DNA from: Acorus gramineus | Taxonomy: Eukaryota > Streptophyta > Magnoliopsida > Acorales > Acoraceae | Length of the DNA: 64,000 bases | Assembly: GCA_030737835.1 (NCBI GenBank) | Contig: JAUJYN010000025.1 | Location: forward strand, 1,116,001-1,180,000 | Direction: 5' to 3' | In this document: positions 21,812-34,130 of the stretch, in pieces | Position numbering within the stretch: the first letter of the stretch is position 1 | Layout of the letters: every line of letters starts with the position of its first letter | The notes under the pieces: model-generated | Seen by the model: only the letters and a program-made list of their open reading frames with translations | The model's database searches: none | What the model was told of the DNA's origin: nothing | Program-made: the position numbers and the translations under genes

Positions 21812-24800
21812 CTAGGAAGGGAAAAGATGTGGATATGCGCCACGCATGGCGTCCTCGCGCTCCCAAGTGGCCTCGGCACCAGAACGGTGCTGCCATCGCA
21901 CCTTAACCAACTGGACGGTCTTGGTGCGGAGCCTTTTCTCGCGTCGGTCCAGGATCTCGATCGGCTGCTCCACGAATGACAAGTCCGGCTCGAAGATGAG
22001 CGGCTCGAACGGAATAACGTGAGCAGGATCGTGGACGTAACGCCTCAGCTGCAAGACATGGAAGACGTCATGGGCTTGAGCCAACTGTGGGGGCAGGGCT
22101 ATGCGATAGGCCACCTCTCCAATCCGCTCAAGGATGAGAAACGGCCCAATGTAACGTGGACTCAGCTTTCCCCGCACACCGAAACGGAAGATGCCCTTCG
22201 TCGGGGACACCTTCAGGAAAACATGGTCACCAACCTCGAAGGCGAGCTCACGGCGACGACGATCGGCGTAGCTCTTCTGACGGCTCTGAGCGATTCGGAT
22301 ACGCTCACGAATCGTCTTGACCATCTCTGAGGTCTGGTGGACGATATGGGTCCCTCCAACTGGCGCTCTCCGACCTCGTCCCAACACAAGGGGGACCTGC
22401 AGCTGCGGCCATAGAGCGCTTCATATGGTGCCATCCGAATACTCGAGTGGTAGCTGTTGTTGTAGGCAAACTCCACCAACGGGAGATGCCTCTCCCAACT
22501 GCCCCCAAAGTCAAGAACGCAAGCTCGCAGCATGTCCTCCAGGGTCTGTATCGTCCTCTCCGACTGGCCGTCCGTCTGCGGATGAAACGCTGTACTGAAG
22601 TGGAGGTTCGTACCAAGGGCGTGCTGGAGGCTGCGCCAGAACCTCAAAGTAAACCTCGCGTCTCTATCAGAAATGATGCTGACGGGAGTGCCATGGAGAC
22701 GAACAATCTCGGAGACAAACAACTGTGCCAGGGTGTCCAGAGAATCGGTGAGTCGAATGGGGAGGAAATGAGCGGACTTAGTCAGTCGGTCGACGATTAC
22801 CCAGATGGCATCGCGACCCGAACGTGACCTCGGCAAACCCGAAACGAAGTCCATGGTGATCTGCTCCCACTTCCACTGAGGAATCTCAATGGACTGCAGC
22901 TTCCCCGCAGGACGCTGATGTTCCGACTTCACCTGCTGGCATACCAAGCAACGGGCAACGAAACGGCCAATATCCACCTTCATCCCGCGCCACCAGTAGC
23001 CACGACGAAGGCCCCTGTACATCTTCGTGCCACCAGGATGCACTATGTACCTCGAACGATGGGCCTCGTCCAAGATCTTCTGCTTCAGCTCTGCGTCGTC
23101 AGGAATGCATACTCGACCTCTGAACCGCAGGATTCCTCGCGAATCTGGTAGTCCGGACGCTCGCCCCGGGCGACGCCTTCAGAGAGGACTAGAAAGTGAG
23201 GATCCTGCCCCTGAGCCGTGCGGATCTCGTCGAGAAGAACGGGCTGCACCACTAGCCTGGCCAAAAAGCCACCCGCAGGTGTCTCTCGAACGCTGATCCA
23301 GCAAGCGGCCTCCTCCAGAAGCCTCCAACGACGTACAGCCAAGTGGGCGGCCATGCCCAGGGCTGCCTGCTGAGAGCATCGGCCACGACATTCGCCTTAC
23401 CCGGATGGTAAGCGATGTCACAGTCATAGTCCTTCAGGAACTCGACCCAACGTCGCTGACGCATGTTGAGCTCCGGCTGGGACTGCAAGTAAGTCAGGCT
23501 CTTGTGATCCGTGAAGAGCTCGAACTCCTCGCCATAGAGGTAGTGCCTCCACATCTTCAGCGCAAAGATGATCGCTGCTAACTCCAAATCGTGGGTGGGG
23601 TAATTCTGCTCATGGGGCTTCAACTGACGCGACGCGTAAGCCACAACCCTACAGTACTGCATCAGGACGCAACCCAAACCCAGCCGCGATGCATTGGAGT
23701 AGACTGTGAACCCACCACTCCCAGACGGAATGCCAAAGTCTCCAAGACAGTGCGGAGATGGTCAGCGTGCTCCTCAAGACTCCTCGAGTACACCAGAATA
23801 TCATCGATGAAGACTACCACGAAGGAGTCGAGGAAGGGCCGAAACACCCGGTTCATCAGATCCATGAAAGCCGCCGGCGCATTCGTCAACCCAAACGGCA
23901 GTACTCGGAACTCGTAGTGCCCATAACGGGTACGAAAGGCCGTCTTCGGAATGTCTGACTCCCGGATCTTCAGCTGATAGTAGCCCGAACGGAGATCGAT
24001 CTTTGAAAAGACACGCGCTCCCTGGAGCTGGTCAAACAGATCGTCAATCCACGGCAAGGGGTACTTGTTCTTCACGGTCCGCTTGTTCAGCTGCCTGTAA
24101 TCAATACAAAGACGCAGCGAACCGTCCTTCTTCCGAATGAACAAAACAGGGGCTCCCCATGGAGAGACACTAGGACGTGCGAAGCCCTTCTCGAGCAACT
24201 CCTCCAGCTGCTCCTTGAGCACCTTCAGCTCTGCTGGGGCCATCCAGTACGGAGCTCTTGAAATCGGCTCGGTCCCCGGAATTAGATTAATCTCAAACTC
24301 GATCGCGCGATCCGGCGGTAGTCCCGGAAGATCATCGGGAAAAACCTCTGGATATTCTGCCACGACTGGAGTCTGACTGATATCTGCCCGCAGTGGTGCA
24401 TCCTCCTCAGCAATGTACGCCAGAAAACCCTCACATCCTCCCTGAAGGAGTCTCCACGCCTGGATGGATGACACGAACCCCAAAGGGGCTATGTCCCGAT
24501 CGCCCACGAACTGGAAAGATCTCCGACCAAGGATGTGGAAAGACACCGACTTCGCAAAACAGTCGATACTGGCGTGGCTAGCTGAGAGCCAATCCATTCC
24601 CAGGATGGCATCGAAGTCCGTCATGGCGAGCTCTACCAACTCTAATGGAAACTCATGCTCCGCAATCGCCACGGTACACCCCCGGTAAACAGAACGGAGG
24701 AGAATACGGTCTTTGACAGGCAATGATATCTCCAGCATAACATCAAGAGGGGCGGACACCACGCCCATCCGTCTCGCGAAAACGGGGGACACAAACGAGT

Positions 24801-25038
24801 GCGTGGCTCCGAAATCAAATAGCACATATGCAGGAAGCTGGGAGATCAGAACAATACCTCGGACAACGCTACCCGAAGCCTGCGCCTCCTCGGTCGTAAG
24901 TGCTGCAACACGACCCTGAACAAGCTGCGGCTGAGGAGCAGGGGCACGCCTCGCAGGCTGCACTGGCTGCCTCCTCTGGTCAATTCGGCCACCCTGTGGC
25001 TGCTGCTGTAGCTGCTGCTGCGGCTGCTGTCGAGGCAC
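21812..25038 (-). pseudogene. pol of Tekay element II
   Basis: From high to low coordinate the domains are: a Gln/Pro-rich linker, aspartic protease (near 24650-24830), reverse transcriptase (about 23690-24300, with LCIDYRQLN, the [11 protein letters not shown] motif and [11 protein letters not shown]), RNase H (about 23250-23650, with [18 protein letters not shown]-type sequence), integrase (about 22350-23070, HHCC-like zinc region, then DFVSGLP and the DRDARF core), and a C-terminal chromodomain (about 21815-21950) after a GPF region. The chromodomain assigns the Tekay clade. Its role would be copying element RNA and inserting the DNA, guided by histone marks. It is a fossil with several breaks. 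Confidence 0.9.
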
Positions 25039-26202
25039 AGGGGGTCGGCCAGCATCAGGGCAATCATAGGAAATATGTTCGACCCGCTGGCAATGGTAAC
25101 AACGTCGCGTCTAGTCGCCTAGCCTGGACTGGTACTGCAGCAATGGGTGCTGGACCTCGCACTGGCACCACATCGACTGGAGTAGCGGCGGCCGCTGGCT
25201 GATCAAAGCGGGGCCGCTTGCTCTTGCGACGTCCCTGGTCCTGGCTCCTGGGGGCCTCTGGTCTGCAGAAGGGGTTTGAACCCCCAAAGGAACCCCAAGG
25301 TCTCGCTCAACTGTCCTCGCACGAGACACCAAGTCTGAGTACCTCGAGAACGCCTGTGAGGTGACGTGCACCCTGATGGTGCTAATGAGACCCATCTCGA
25401 AACGACGGCATCGCGTCTCCTCATCCATCACTAAGGCGGGGGCGAACCGAGAAAGCCTCGTGAAACGTGTAGAGTAATCAGCGACTGACATGGAGCCCTG
25501 CGTTAGCTGCTCGAACTCTCGCATCACGATATGGCGTGTTGAAAATGGGAAGTACTCCTCCAGAAAGTAACTCCAGAATCCAGCCCATAGAAGTCGCCCC
25601 ACGCCCTCGGGGATGTCCACCGATCGGGTAGCCCACCAGTCGGCGGCGCTACCCTTCAACATGAAGGTGGCCAGTGAGACACGCTGGCGGTCAGTGCAGT
25701 GCATGGTCGAGAAGATCTTGTCTATCTCCATCAACCAACGCTCAGGGGCAAGGGGGTCCGCCGACAAGCCATAGAACTCGGGAGGGTGAAGCTTCAGAAA
25801 GGCGATGAGGCCGCTCTGATGCACACGTGCCGCAGCCTCTAGCTCCACTTCCCTCTCCAGGGGATCATGAATTCCCTCTACTGGAATCTCCACTAGGACA
25901 GGGGGTACCTCGGGCACCACCGGTGGATCTGCTACCAAGGGGACCTGCGGAACTGCCTCGCGGGCCGCCCGCAGCTCCTGGATCTCTCGCGCCTGATCAG
26001 CCAACGCCCTAGTCTGGGCGTCCAATGCCCTAGTCTGAGTCTCCAATAGATCTGCGATACGAGCATAAGCACGCTCCCATGCAGGAGGCTCCTGCGCTGG
26101 TCCTGGCCCAACAGCCGAGGACCCTCCAGTAGACTCTTCGCCTCTGGTAGGTTCAGAAACCTCCAAGGCCCAAGGGGGACCATGTCCACGCATCCCTCTG
26201 TG
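25039..26202 (-). pseudogene. gag of Tekay element II
   Basis: The minus-strand frame carries a coiled-coil-like Gln/Glu/Arg stretch (ETQTRALDAQTRAL) and then the retrotransposon gag core (FLKLHPPEF, WLMEIDKIF, FMLKGSAADWW, YFPFSTRHI, EFEQLTQGSMSVADY). Its first codons lie on the far side of solo LTR F near 29494-29510. It would form the virus-like particle. Broken fossil. Confidence 0.9.
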
Positions 26203-27199
26203 TGTCACGCCCCAGGGCGACCGTCCCCGAGACGCGGCAAGTGTATATATGATATCAGCAGTATATACAGGAGGTCAATAACATACTCTAAGCAACAGCT
26301 AAAATGGCAACACAGACAAAAGCAAGGCTGACATGATATATACACAAATAGCGGAAGCTAAAAGACTGAGTCTGTAATTCAAAAACATATCACAGACTCG
26401 ATACATAATCAACTGTCCTGTGAGAGCCAATATATACAATGACATCTAAATATAATACAAATGTGTGCCCAAGCACAGAATACAATACATACAATAAAAA
26501 AGGGATGCTGATAGCCTCTAACACTCTCGGAATGTGGCGCTGCTCCGCTACTGCTGAGGTCCCTCGGAGAGCTCCTCCTTCAAATCTGACTCAGATAACT
26601 GGAGAAAAATAAATACGAGGGGTGAGCCACACGCTCAGTGAATAGCACAACCCATGCATCACAATTCATATTAACCACAAGATTATTCAAGCCTTGGTCC
26701 ACCGATAGCCTCTCCCCGCTCCATAGCTTACCTGGTACAGGATAGCCTGTCTAACGCCAGGGCTGTACTACACGGATCCAACGAAGGGGATAACGATTCC
26801 ACGCTTGCGACATCATTCAATAACTCTCTTCCGAGTAGCCTCTACCTGGCCACACACTCAGTGAATGGCACCAACTATACAAACCAGTGGGTCGCTCATC
26901 GCCAACCCACTACACCCTCACCCTCACCCTCAAACTGGTGACATGGGCTTTTGGGACTGACTAGACTGTTAATCACCCTTTGTCCACCGATAGTATCTCC
27001 TCCACTCCATAGTCCGCCTGGTCTACTCCCACTTTCAGTACAGTCCGTCATCAAATCAGGAGGTGCCTACTGATGGGAGCCCTCTGTCAGGACGGCCTGT
27101 CTAATGCTGGGGCAGTCTCTATACGGATCCAACGAAGGGAACAGAAACAGCCTATCCACACGTATACGATCCACTTGGATCCACGGAATTCCCTTAACT

Positions 27200-27320
27200 G
27201 GAAAAAGAAACCTTGGGAGGGCACCCTGAGGTCCCGATATAGGATATCCCGACAACCAAACAAGGAACACGGAGTACCCTAGCCCGGGTCTCAACGCTGA
27301 CTTCGCAAGGCCCCTTAATC
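27200..27320 (+). repeat. 120-bp module, copy 3
   Basis: In LTR F, just before the double GAATTC box. It ends GCAAGGCCCCTTAATCC. Confidence 0.75.
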
Positions 27321-27429
27321 CAGAGAAGGGAGACTCTACTAATGTCATGAATTCTTCAGAATTCCTCCAGGGCGCATAACTAAGATGCGGGGAAACATAT
27401 ATTATAATAACGAGGTTATAATATTATCA

Positions 27430-27547
27430 GGAAAAGAAACCTTGGGAGGGCACCATGAGGTCCCGATATAGGACATCCCGACAACCAAACAAGGAACACG
27501 GAGTAACCTAGCCCGGGTCTCAACGCTGACCCCGCAAGGCCCCTTTT
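27430..27547 (+). repeat. 120-bp module, copy 4
   Basis: In LTR F inside the AT hairpin. TATAATATT flanks it on both sides, whereas LTRs A, II, H and J have a single uninterrupted TATAATATT there. Confidence 0.75.
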
Positions 27548-27856
27548 TATATAATATTTTCTAAGGCATGCTAATAATCATAAGTTCGCATTTAATTTAA
27601 CAAGTTAAACTAATAGGACACATGCATAAGTCGAGGCTTTCCTAGCATGAAAACATGGAGTCAGGATGCATGGCTCTTACACATATCCTAAGGGTGCAAG
27701 TCCCTAACATACAAGGTCTAGGGTGGCATGCATACTACATACTAATCATGCTTGCATGGATTACAAGTTAATATTAAACTATGGTGCCCCAGGGGAGGAC
27801 GGTATACGCCCAAGTGCATATAGCGCCTCCCTACTGGGTTGGATTGTCCCACTCAC

Positions 27857-27892
27857 CAATATCCGGGTCGTCGCGTGACCGTCCGTCAAGAT
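27857..27892 (-). other. LTR micro-exon candidate (F), 36 nt
   Basis: ACTCAC at 27851-27856 gives the donor; CTTGCAG is the acceptor on the minus strand. Confidence 0.45.
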
Positions 27893-27959
27893 CTGCAAGA
27901 CAGGGTATTAAACACGGTGAGTAAAATACACAATACATACAGAAAAAAATGATTAGAAA

Positions 27960-28550
27960 TACCCCATACTCGGACAAGCATGCATACGGGCTCGCACGCA
28001 TGCGAGCACGCACGTACGCGCGCGAGTCCGAGTGCCCCGACACCTACCCGAACACTTGGGCAGCCATACGCATGGCCCCCCGCACGCGCACGCACGAATG
28101 CGCACGCACGCACACACCCCGGCACCATCGGCGTACTACCGCGCGCCCGGACGCGCTGCCGCACGCACGCGCACGCGCACGCTCGCGCGCGCCTGCGCGC
28201 ACCGCGCGTCCAGCCCAGCGCGCCCCCGCGCGCACTGCGCCCTCCGTGTAGCACCCCGCGCACGCCCCAGCACGCGCACGCACGCGCACGCCCGCACGCG
28301 CCCGCACTGGTCCCCAGCCCTGCGCCCAGGCGCACTGCCCAGGCGCCCTGCCTTGCGCCCAGGCGCATGCCCAGGCGCCCTGCCCGCGCGCGCGCAGGCC
28401 CGCGAGCGCTCGCGCGCACCGCCGCTCGCGCCTGCACCCGCGCGCACCCGCACGCACTCCCGCACGCATGCGCCAGCGCGCGTCTGCGCGCCCGCCAGTG
28501 CTCGCCTGCACCCGCCTGCGCGCGCGCGCGCAGACGACGCCCACCACGCG
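27960..28550. repeat. CpG-rich alternating block (LTR F)
   Basis: GCGCACGC-type DNA, open on both strands for over 150 codons through composition. It lies between micro-exon and donor. Confidence 0.8.
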
Positions 28551-29488
28551 CCCAGCCCATTCTAACCACATTTTCACCCACCCCAACCCCTCACACACAC
28601 CCTAACACATCTACCCAACATGCATGACCTTCCCAACATCCCCTTAAGCCAAAAACATGAAGAAAAGGAGGGGAGGAGCTCACCTTGGAGGGGGAACAAA
28701 AGGGGGAGGTTCGGGGGCCCTCGACGCACCCGCGACCACCTCAACCACCACCACCGCCTCTAGCCTCTCCTCAGCCTCCTCTTCAGCAGCAAAACAGGGG
28801 GGGATCATGAAAAAGGGGACTTGAGAGAGAGGGGAACATCAACAACAACAAAACCTAGCCAAGATCCACCACCACTTCCTCCACCACCCTCTCCTTCTCA
28901 TTGAAACATAAACCCAAACACATGGTGGGGGAAATGAAAAGAGAAAGAGAGACCAGAATTCTGGTCGGAAGTGAGAGGGGAAGGGAGAGAGAGATAGAAA
29001 GATATTTATCAAAATATCTTAAGGAGAAATTACCTAGTTGCCCTTCGACTAGAAATTCTGCGCAAGCTTCACTGGAACAGCCATAACTTCCTCGATACAG
29101 CTCCGAATTGCTCAATTCCAAGACCGATGGAAAGCTAAGAAGATTATCTACAACTTTCATGTTCATGGCAAGATCAGATAATCCCTCCAGCTATTCCGAA
29201 ATTAGAGCTAAACATCGAGCAGGGCTGCTGCCAGAATTTCCATCCCCGGGGTATACTTGGAAAAATAACCATAACTTTTACTACAAGAATCCAGTTGATC
29301 TAATTCCACTTCTGTGCGAAAGCTAACTCAAAACTGGACATCTCATAATAAAATCATGATTAAACCTCCTCATCTTGGATTTTAACAAAATCAAATCCAA
29401 ATACCAAATTGGGAATACATAACTTAGGGAAAAAAAATTATGTACCCAAATTTTCAAACAGAGCGCTCCAAATGACACAGGCACAACA

Positions 29489-29614
29489 CTGCGATGAGGC
29501 ATATCAGGAACCTAAGAAACAGACACTAGGATCAGAATACTCATATAGAAATCCTAGGACTCATCTCTAAGAAAACAATTGGCTCTGACAGGACCAGGCT
29601 CTGATACCAACTTT
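29489..29614 (-). mobile_element. gag start and leader of II, with primer-binding site
   Basis: Resumes element II after LTR F. It holds the beginning of gag, a short leader with GGCTCTGACAGGACC, and the primer-binding site TGGTATCAGAGCC (minus strand, 29597-29609), ending at the 5' LTR. Confidence 0.88.
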
Positions 29615-30861
29615 TGTCACGCCCCAGGGCGGCCGTCCCCGATACGTGGCAAATATATATAATATCAGCAGTCCATACAGGAGATCAATAAAAGACTCTA
29701 AACAACATCGAAAATGATAACACAATTAACAATGTAGCTGACATAATATAAATACATATAGCGGAAGCTTAAACAACTGAGTCTGTAATTCAAAGACATA
29801 TTACAGACCAGAATACAAAATCAACTGTCCTGTGAGAGCCAATATAAACAACGACATCCATATACAAGTGTTGTGCCCAAGCACGGATAACAATACATAC
29901 AAGCAAAAGAAGGGGATGCTGATGGCCTCTCACTCGCAGAACCCAAAACGTGAACGCTGCTCCGCTACTGATGTGATGCCTCAGGGAGCTCCTCCTTCAG
30001 ATCCGACTCAGTAACAACTGGAGGAAAAGATATGCGAGGGGTGAGCCACACGCTCAGTGAATGGCACAATCTATGCAACACAACTCATATTAACCTTAAA
30101 ATAATTAAAGTCCCTAAACGGGAGTAATTGTACAAGCTAGTGGGTCGTAGCATTGTCGACCCACCCCACCCTCACCCTCACCCTCACCCTTTAGAGGTGA
30201 CATAGGCCTTTTGGGACAGATTAGACTGCTCTACACCCTTGGTCCACCGGTAGCCCTTTCCCCGGACAGCCTCTACCTGGTATACTCCCATGGTCAGTAC
30301 GTTCCCGAATGCATCGGTAGTACCTACCGATGAGAGCCCTCTGTCAGGACAGCTTTTCCCAACCCGGTTAGTCCCTACTCGGATCCAACGAAGGGGAGAA
30401 AACAACCTACTCTCACGGATACGATCCTCTTGGATCCGTCGACAACGATTACTAAACACTACTAAGGCAATGAATTCTCAAGAATTCCTCCAGGGCGCAT
30501 AACTAAGATGCGGAGAAACATATATTATAATAACAAGGTTATAATATTTTCTAAGGCATGCTTATACTAACATTTCTCATTTTGGTTTAATTAAATTAAA
30601 CTAGATGGGAACATGCATAGATCAAGGCTTTTCAAACATGGAACATGGTATCTAGGCATGTATGGGCTTCTATACATGATACATGAATGTATATCCCTAG
30701 CATGCAATGTCTAACATGGCATGGTTACATCATAGTGAAACATGCATTATCATAATTTTTTATTTACACAAGTTAATATGTAGTTATGGTGCCCCAGGGG
30801 AGGGCAATGCACGCCTACGTGCATCGAACGCCTCCCTACTGGGTTGGATTGACCCACTCAC

Positions 30862-30897
30862 CGCAACCCGGGTCGTTGCGTGACCGTTCGCCAAGAT
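30862..30897 (-). other. LTR micro-exon candidate (II), 36 nt
   Basis: CTTGCAG acceptor and GTGAGT donor on the minus strand (ACTCAC 30856-30861). Confidence 0.45.
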
Positions 30898-31894
30898 CTG
30901 CAAGACATGGGCATTCAATATGGTGAGTAAACTACACAAATATACATGAAATTTACTAGAAATGCTTAAAACTCGGACAAGCATGCATACGGGCTCGCAC
31001 GCATGCGAGTACGCACGTACGCACACAAGTCCGAGTGCCCCGACACCTACCCGAACCCTCGGGCAGCCACACGCATGGCCCCCCGCATGCGTACGCACGC
31101 ATACGCACGCACGCGCCCCAGCACCCTTGGCGCACTGCCGCGCGCCTGCCCGCGCGCCCAGACGCGCTGTCGCGCCCGCGCGCACGCTCGCGCACGACCG
31201 CGCGCACTGCGCGTCCTGCCTGCACGCACGCGTGCGCACTGGGCGCCCGCGCAGCACCCCGCCCGCACGTTCACACGCCTGCGCATACGCGCGCGCGCCC
31301 GCCAGCTCGCCCGACTGCACGCGCTAGCGCCGCTCTGCGCGCGCGCACGTGCGCAGACAACCCCGCGCGCGCGCCCAAACCTTCCCCCCACCCCCTCCTC
31401 AGCCCTCACTCACACCCTAAACTCTATGCATGGTATGCATGGACACCCTAAGAGCCTAAATCAACCATTTAAACAAGGATAAGGGAGGAGGAGGGCTTAC
31501 CAAAGGAGGGGAAAGAAAGGGGAGGAAATCGGGTGCCCTTGGCGCACCAAACCGCCTCAACCGCCACCACCAACACCACCATCTTCTCAGCCACTCCTCA
31601 AGCCTTTAATGGCTGAAATCAGGGGTTGGGGGGGGGGGGGCATGAGAGGGAGTTAGAGAGAAGGGAATCAAGCATAACAACAACACTCAAAGTTTGCACA
31701 CACATACCTTCTCTTTTCCTCTTTATGTCTTTCTTCTCCTTCTTTTTCTACTTCTATTTAGCACAAAAAGAGAAGAGGGAGTGAAGGAGAGAGTGAGAGG
31801 GAGATGAAGATGAAGGGGACCCCCACAAATAGGTACACACACTCACACACACACACACTTAGCATTTATTTGAGAAAAAGGGGTTTGGTGAGAC

Positions 31895-32020
31895 TTGACT
31901 TTGAGTCAACCCAACCAAACTAGAAAACAAAAATCCTTGACTAGTCAAAGGTCATCTTTGACTAGTCAAGGTCTTCGTTGACTTGGTCAAAGTCATCTTT
32001 GACACTTCAAAATCGGTCAA
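31895..32020 (-). promoter_or_regulatory. W-box array in U3 (II, 5' LTR)
   Basis: About eight TTGACY cores in 126 bp, including two TTGACTAGTCAA palindromes. Confidence 0.5.
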
Positions 32021-32270
32021 AACCCGGATACGATTCGGAACTGCCAAATTTTCTAAAACGTTACCGGAATTCGATGAAATTTTTATGAGTGGCTCAAAAT
32101 GGCACCAGGACTCATAATATGCAGTTAGATTTTCAATCGGAGTTCTCGAACTCATGCAGATAGCTAAAAGTCCAAAATTTTAGCGGCTCCGATCGAAAAA
32201 GAAAAATTGGAAAATGGCCAGAAATGACCCAAATGTGACCAATAGGCTAAAAAGTGACACATATATAACA

Positions 32271-32960
32271 TAAAGTCTCAAGAGTCCCTCCGGGAGTGAG
32301 GGTGAGGGTGAGGTTGGTGATCTAGTAGTGTTGTGTGGATCAGTAATCCCGGGTCTCGACCAACGGTATGGTCTCTCCCCAAAAGTCCCAGGAGTCTCTC
32401 TCCAGGAGTGAGGGTGAGGGTGAGGTTGGTCGCGCCGCCGCGTGACCGTGTTATCCATGGGTTTCCACCCATGTTTTCCTTGAAAGGAAATTGCTTTAGT
32501 ATTGAACTGTTATGGTGATTGGTTTCCAGCCACTCACTGAGCTTGTAGCTCACCCCTCGCATACTGTTTCTTTTCAGGGGCAGTGTTGGGCGTGGAGCTG
32601 GAGCTTTCCTGTGGCGTGGTCTTATGGGCGTGGAGCGTTCTTTCGGCAGATGGCGAGTGCGAGGCTGTTAGCAGTCCTAGAGTCATTTTATGTATTGTGA
32701 ATCATGCATGTGGCACATGTTGTATTTTATTTGGTCTAGACTTGGCTCTCACAGGACAGTGATTGTGTATTCGAGTCTGTAATAATGTTTTTGGTTTACA
32801 GACATTGTTTATATATTATGCTTTCGCTTTTCAGTCAGTTATCATTATCCTTGCTTTGCCACCTTGTGTGTTGTTGTTGGAGTCTTTATTGACCTCAGGT
32901 ATTGATAGCTGATATTTCATTATTGCCACGTCTCGGGGACGGCCGCCCTGGGGCGTGACA
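32271..32960 (+). mobile_element. LTR tail G, plus orientation
   Basis: The last 0.69 kb of a Tekay LTR, ending GGGGCGTGACA at 32960. It has (GGGTGA)n repeats and the CTTTTCAG acceptor (AG at 32576-32577). Element II was inserted on its left, and copia-related sequence follows on the right (flank ATTGC). Confidence 0.85.
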
Positions 32961-33311
32961 ATTGCAAACAATTGATCTGAAATTAGGTGGTGGTTTACAC
33001 TTAATTATAAGTAATAGTACCCTCCCCATCGGAGTCACTGCTATTATTTATAGGACCAAAGTATGTCAACTGTTTAATTTCACTTGGTATAAGAGGATAC
33101 CTAGATAGTAAAATTAATAGGAATTGGCCTGTCTGGTCTAAGTTTGAGTGGTATACGTCCTCATTATTGAGGAATGCTATTCAATAAGAGATCAGGCTGT
33201 TGACGAATTCTTTTAATATGGTAGAGGGACCCATCTTTAAATTGAATTCGAAGTTTTTATTTACCATATCATGATTGTTTTTTATATTATGTTTAATTCT
33301 CTGGATTCAAA
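32961..33311 (+). other. Copia 5' leader or flank
   Basis: AT-rich DNA ahead of the gag ATG, without a primer-binding site or LTR end. It is probably the copia untranslated leader, but could be partly host flank. Confidence 0.4.
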
Positions 33312-34130
33312 ATGGATGCTTTTAATCCACTTGCTATTATTCTCAAAGAATGTAAATTGACTGGACCTAATTATATTGACTGAAAAAGAAACCTGGATAT
33401 TATGTTGACTTCCTCAGAGTACAAGTTTGTACTCACTGAAGTATGTCTTCAAAAACCTGGTGAGGGGGCAACCGATGAGGAAACCCAGACTTATCAGAAA
33501 TGGCTGAGGGCTGATGAATGGCTAGGTGTTACATTCTGGCATCCATGTCGAATGTTCTAAGTCATCAGCATCAGTCTATGACCACTGCCTACGACATGAT
33601 GGTCAGCCTTAAGGAAATGTTTGGTGACCAGAGTCGTGCCGCTAGGCAAGTGGCCATGAAAGAACTGATGAATACTAGTATGGCGGAGGGGACACCAGTA
33701 AGGGATCATGTTTTAAAGATGATGGATCATCTTAATGAACTAGAGATCCTAGGAGCTGAAATTGATGGGGAGACCCAGGTCGATATCATACTCCAGTCTC
33801 TACCAGAATCTTTTAAGCAGTTCCGTGTCAACTACACGATGAATAAGCGTGACTACACGTTGGCAGAACTGCTCAAAGAGCTTCAGGCGGTAGAGGGTCT
33901 CAACAAGAAGCCGGCTAGTGTTTACGTGATTGAGAAAGGCTCTACTTCCAAGGCTAAAGCCAAGAAGAAGAGAAAGGTTCAGCATGCAGGTACTCAGGTT
34001 GTGAATAAAATTCAAGGACAGACACAGAAAAAGCCGAAAGGCAAGTGTTTTCAGTGTGGACAATCAGGTCACTAGAAGAAGCAATGTCTGGTCTATCTCA
34101 ACAAACTGAACAACGCAGGTAAATCTTATT
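33312..34130 (+). pseudogene. copia gag
   Basis: Starts MDAFNPLAIILKECKLTG. The UBN2-type gag core includes ILASMSNVLSHQHQ and MVSLKEMFGDQSR, and a CCHC zinc knuckle (CFQCGQSGH) lies near 34049-34090. It would package the element RNA. Fossil. Confidence 0.85.

Larger units (their letters stand above)
26203..29488 (-). mobile_element. Solo LTR F (3286 bp)
   Basis: A complete Tekay LTR inserted in the gag start of element II. The flanks CTGTG (26198-26202) and CTGCG (29489-29493) are a 5-bp duplication with one difference. No internal region, so a solo LTR. It is GC type, with a micro-exon, a donor-like GTGAGC (minus strand, 28678-28683), and two copies of the 120-bp module around the AT hairpin. 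Confidence 0.92.
20804..32270 (-). mobile_element. Tekay element II with gag-pol
   Basis: A minus-strand Tekay chromovirus: partial 3' LTR (20804-21762), polypurine tract (about 21763-21780), pol, gag, primer-binding site (29597-29609) and 5' LTR (29615-32270), right flank TAAAG. Solo LTR F splits it at the start of gag. The element is recognisable throughout and broken in several places. Parts of the two LTRs can be compared; they differ moderately by eye, so it is older than element V. Confidence 0.9.
29615..32270 (-). mobile_element. 5' LTR of II (2656 bp)
   Basis: Complete GC-type LTR from TGTCACGCCCCAGGGCGG to ACACATATATAACA. It contains CCCTCA repeats, the double GAATTC box (about 30472-30487), an uninterrupted AT hairpin, micro-exon, GC-rich block (about 30975-31375), donor-like GTAAGC (minus strand, 31495-31500), a CTGATTTCAG acceptor and a W-box array. 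Confidence 0.9.

Noticed and set aside
22019-22330. Plus-strand frames across 21.8-26.2 kb
   Set aside because: Shadows of the minus-strand gag-pol of element II.
30165-30192. Interstitial telomere repeat
   Set aside because: The unit is CCCTCA(C), not the plant telomere CCCTAAA, and the same short array recurs at a fixed place in each LTR.
16311-32965. Elements I to G as one large insertion with matching flanks
   Set aside because: The left flank GGCAA and right flank ATTGC do not match, and the LTRs at the two ends are in opposite orientation.
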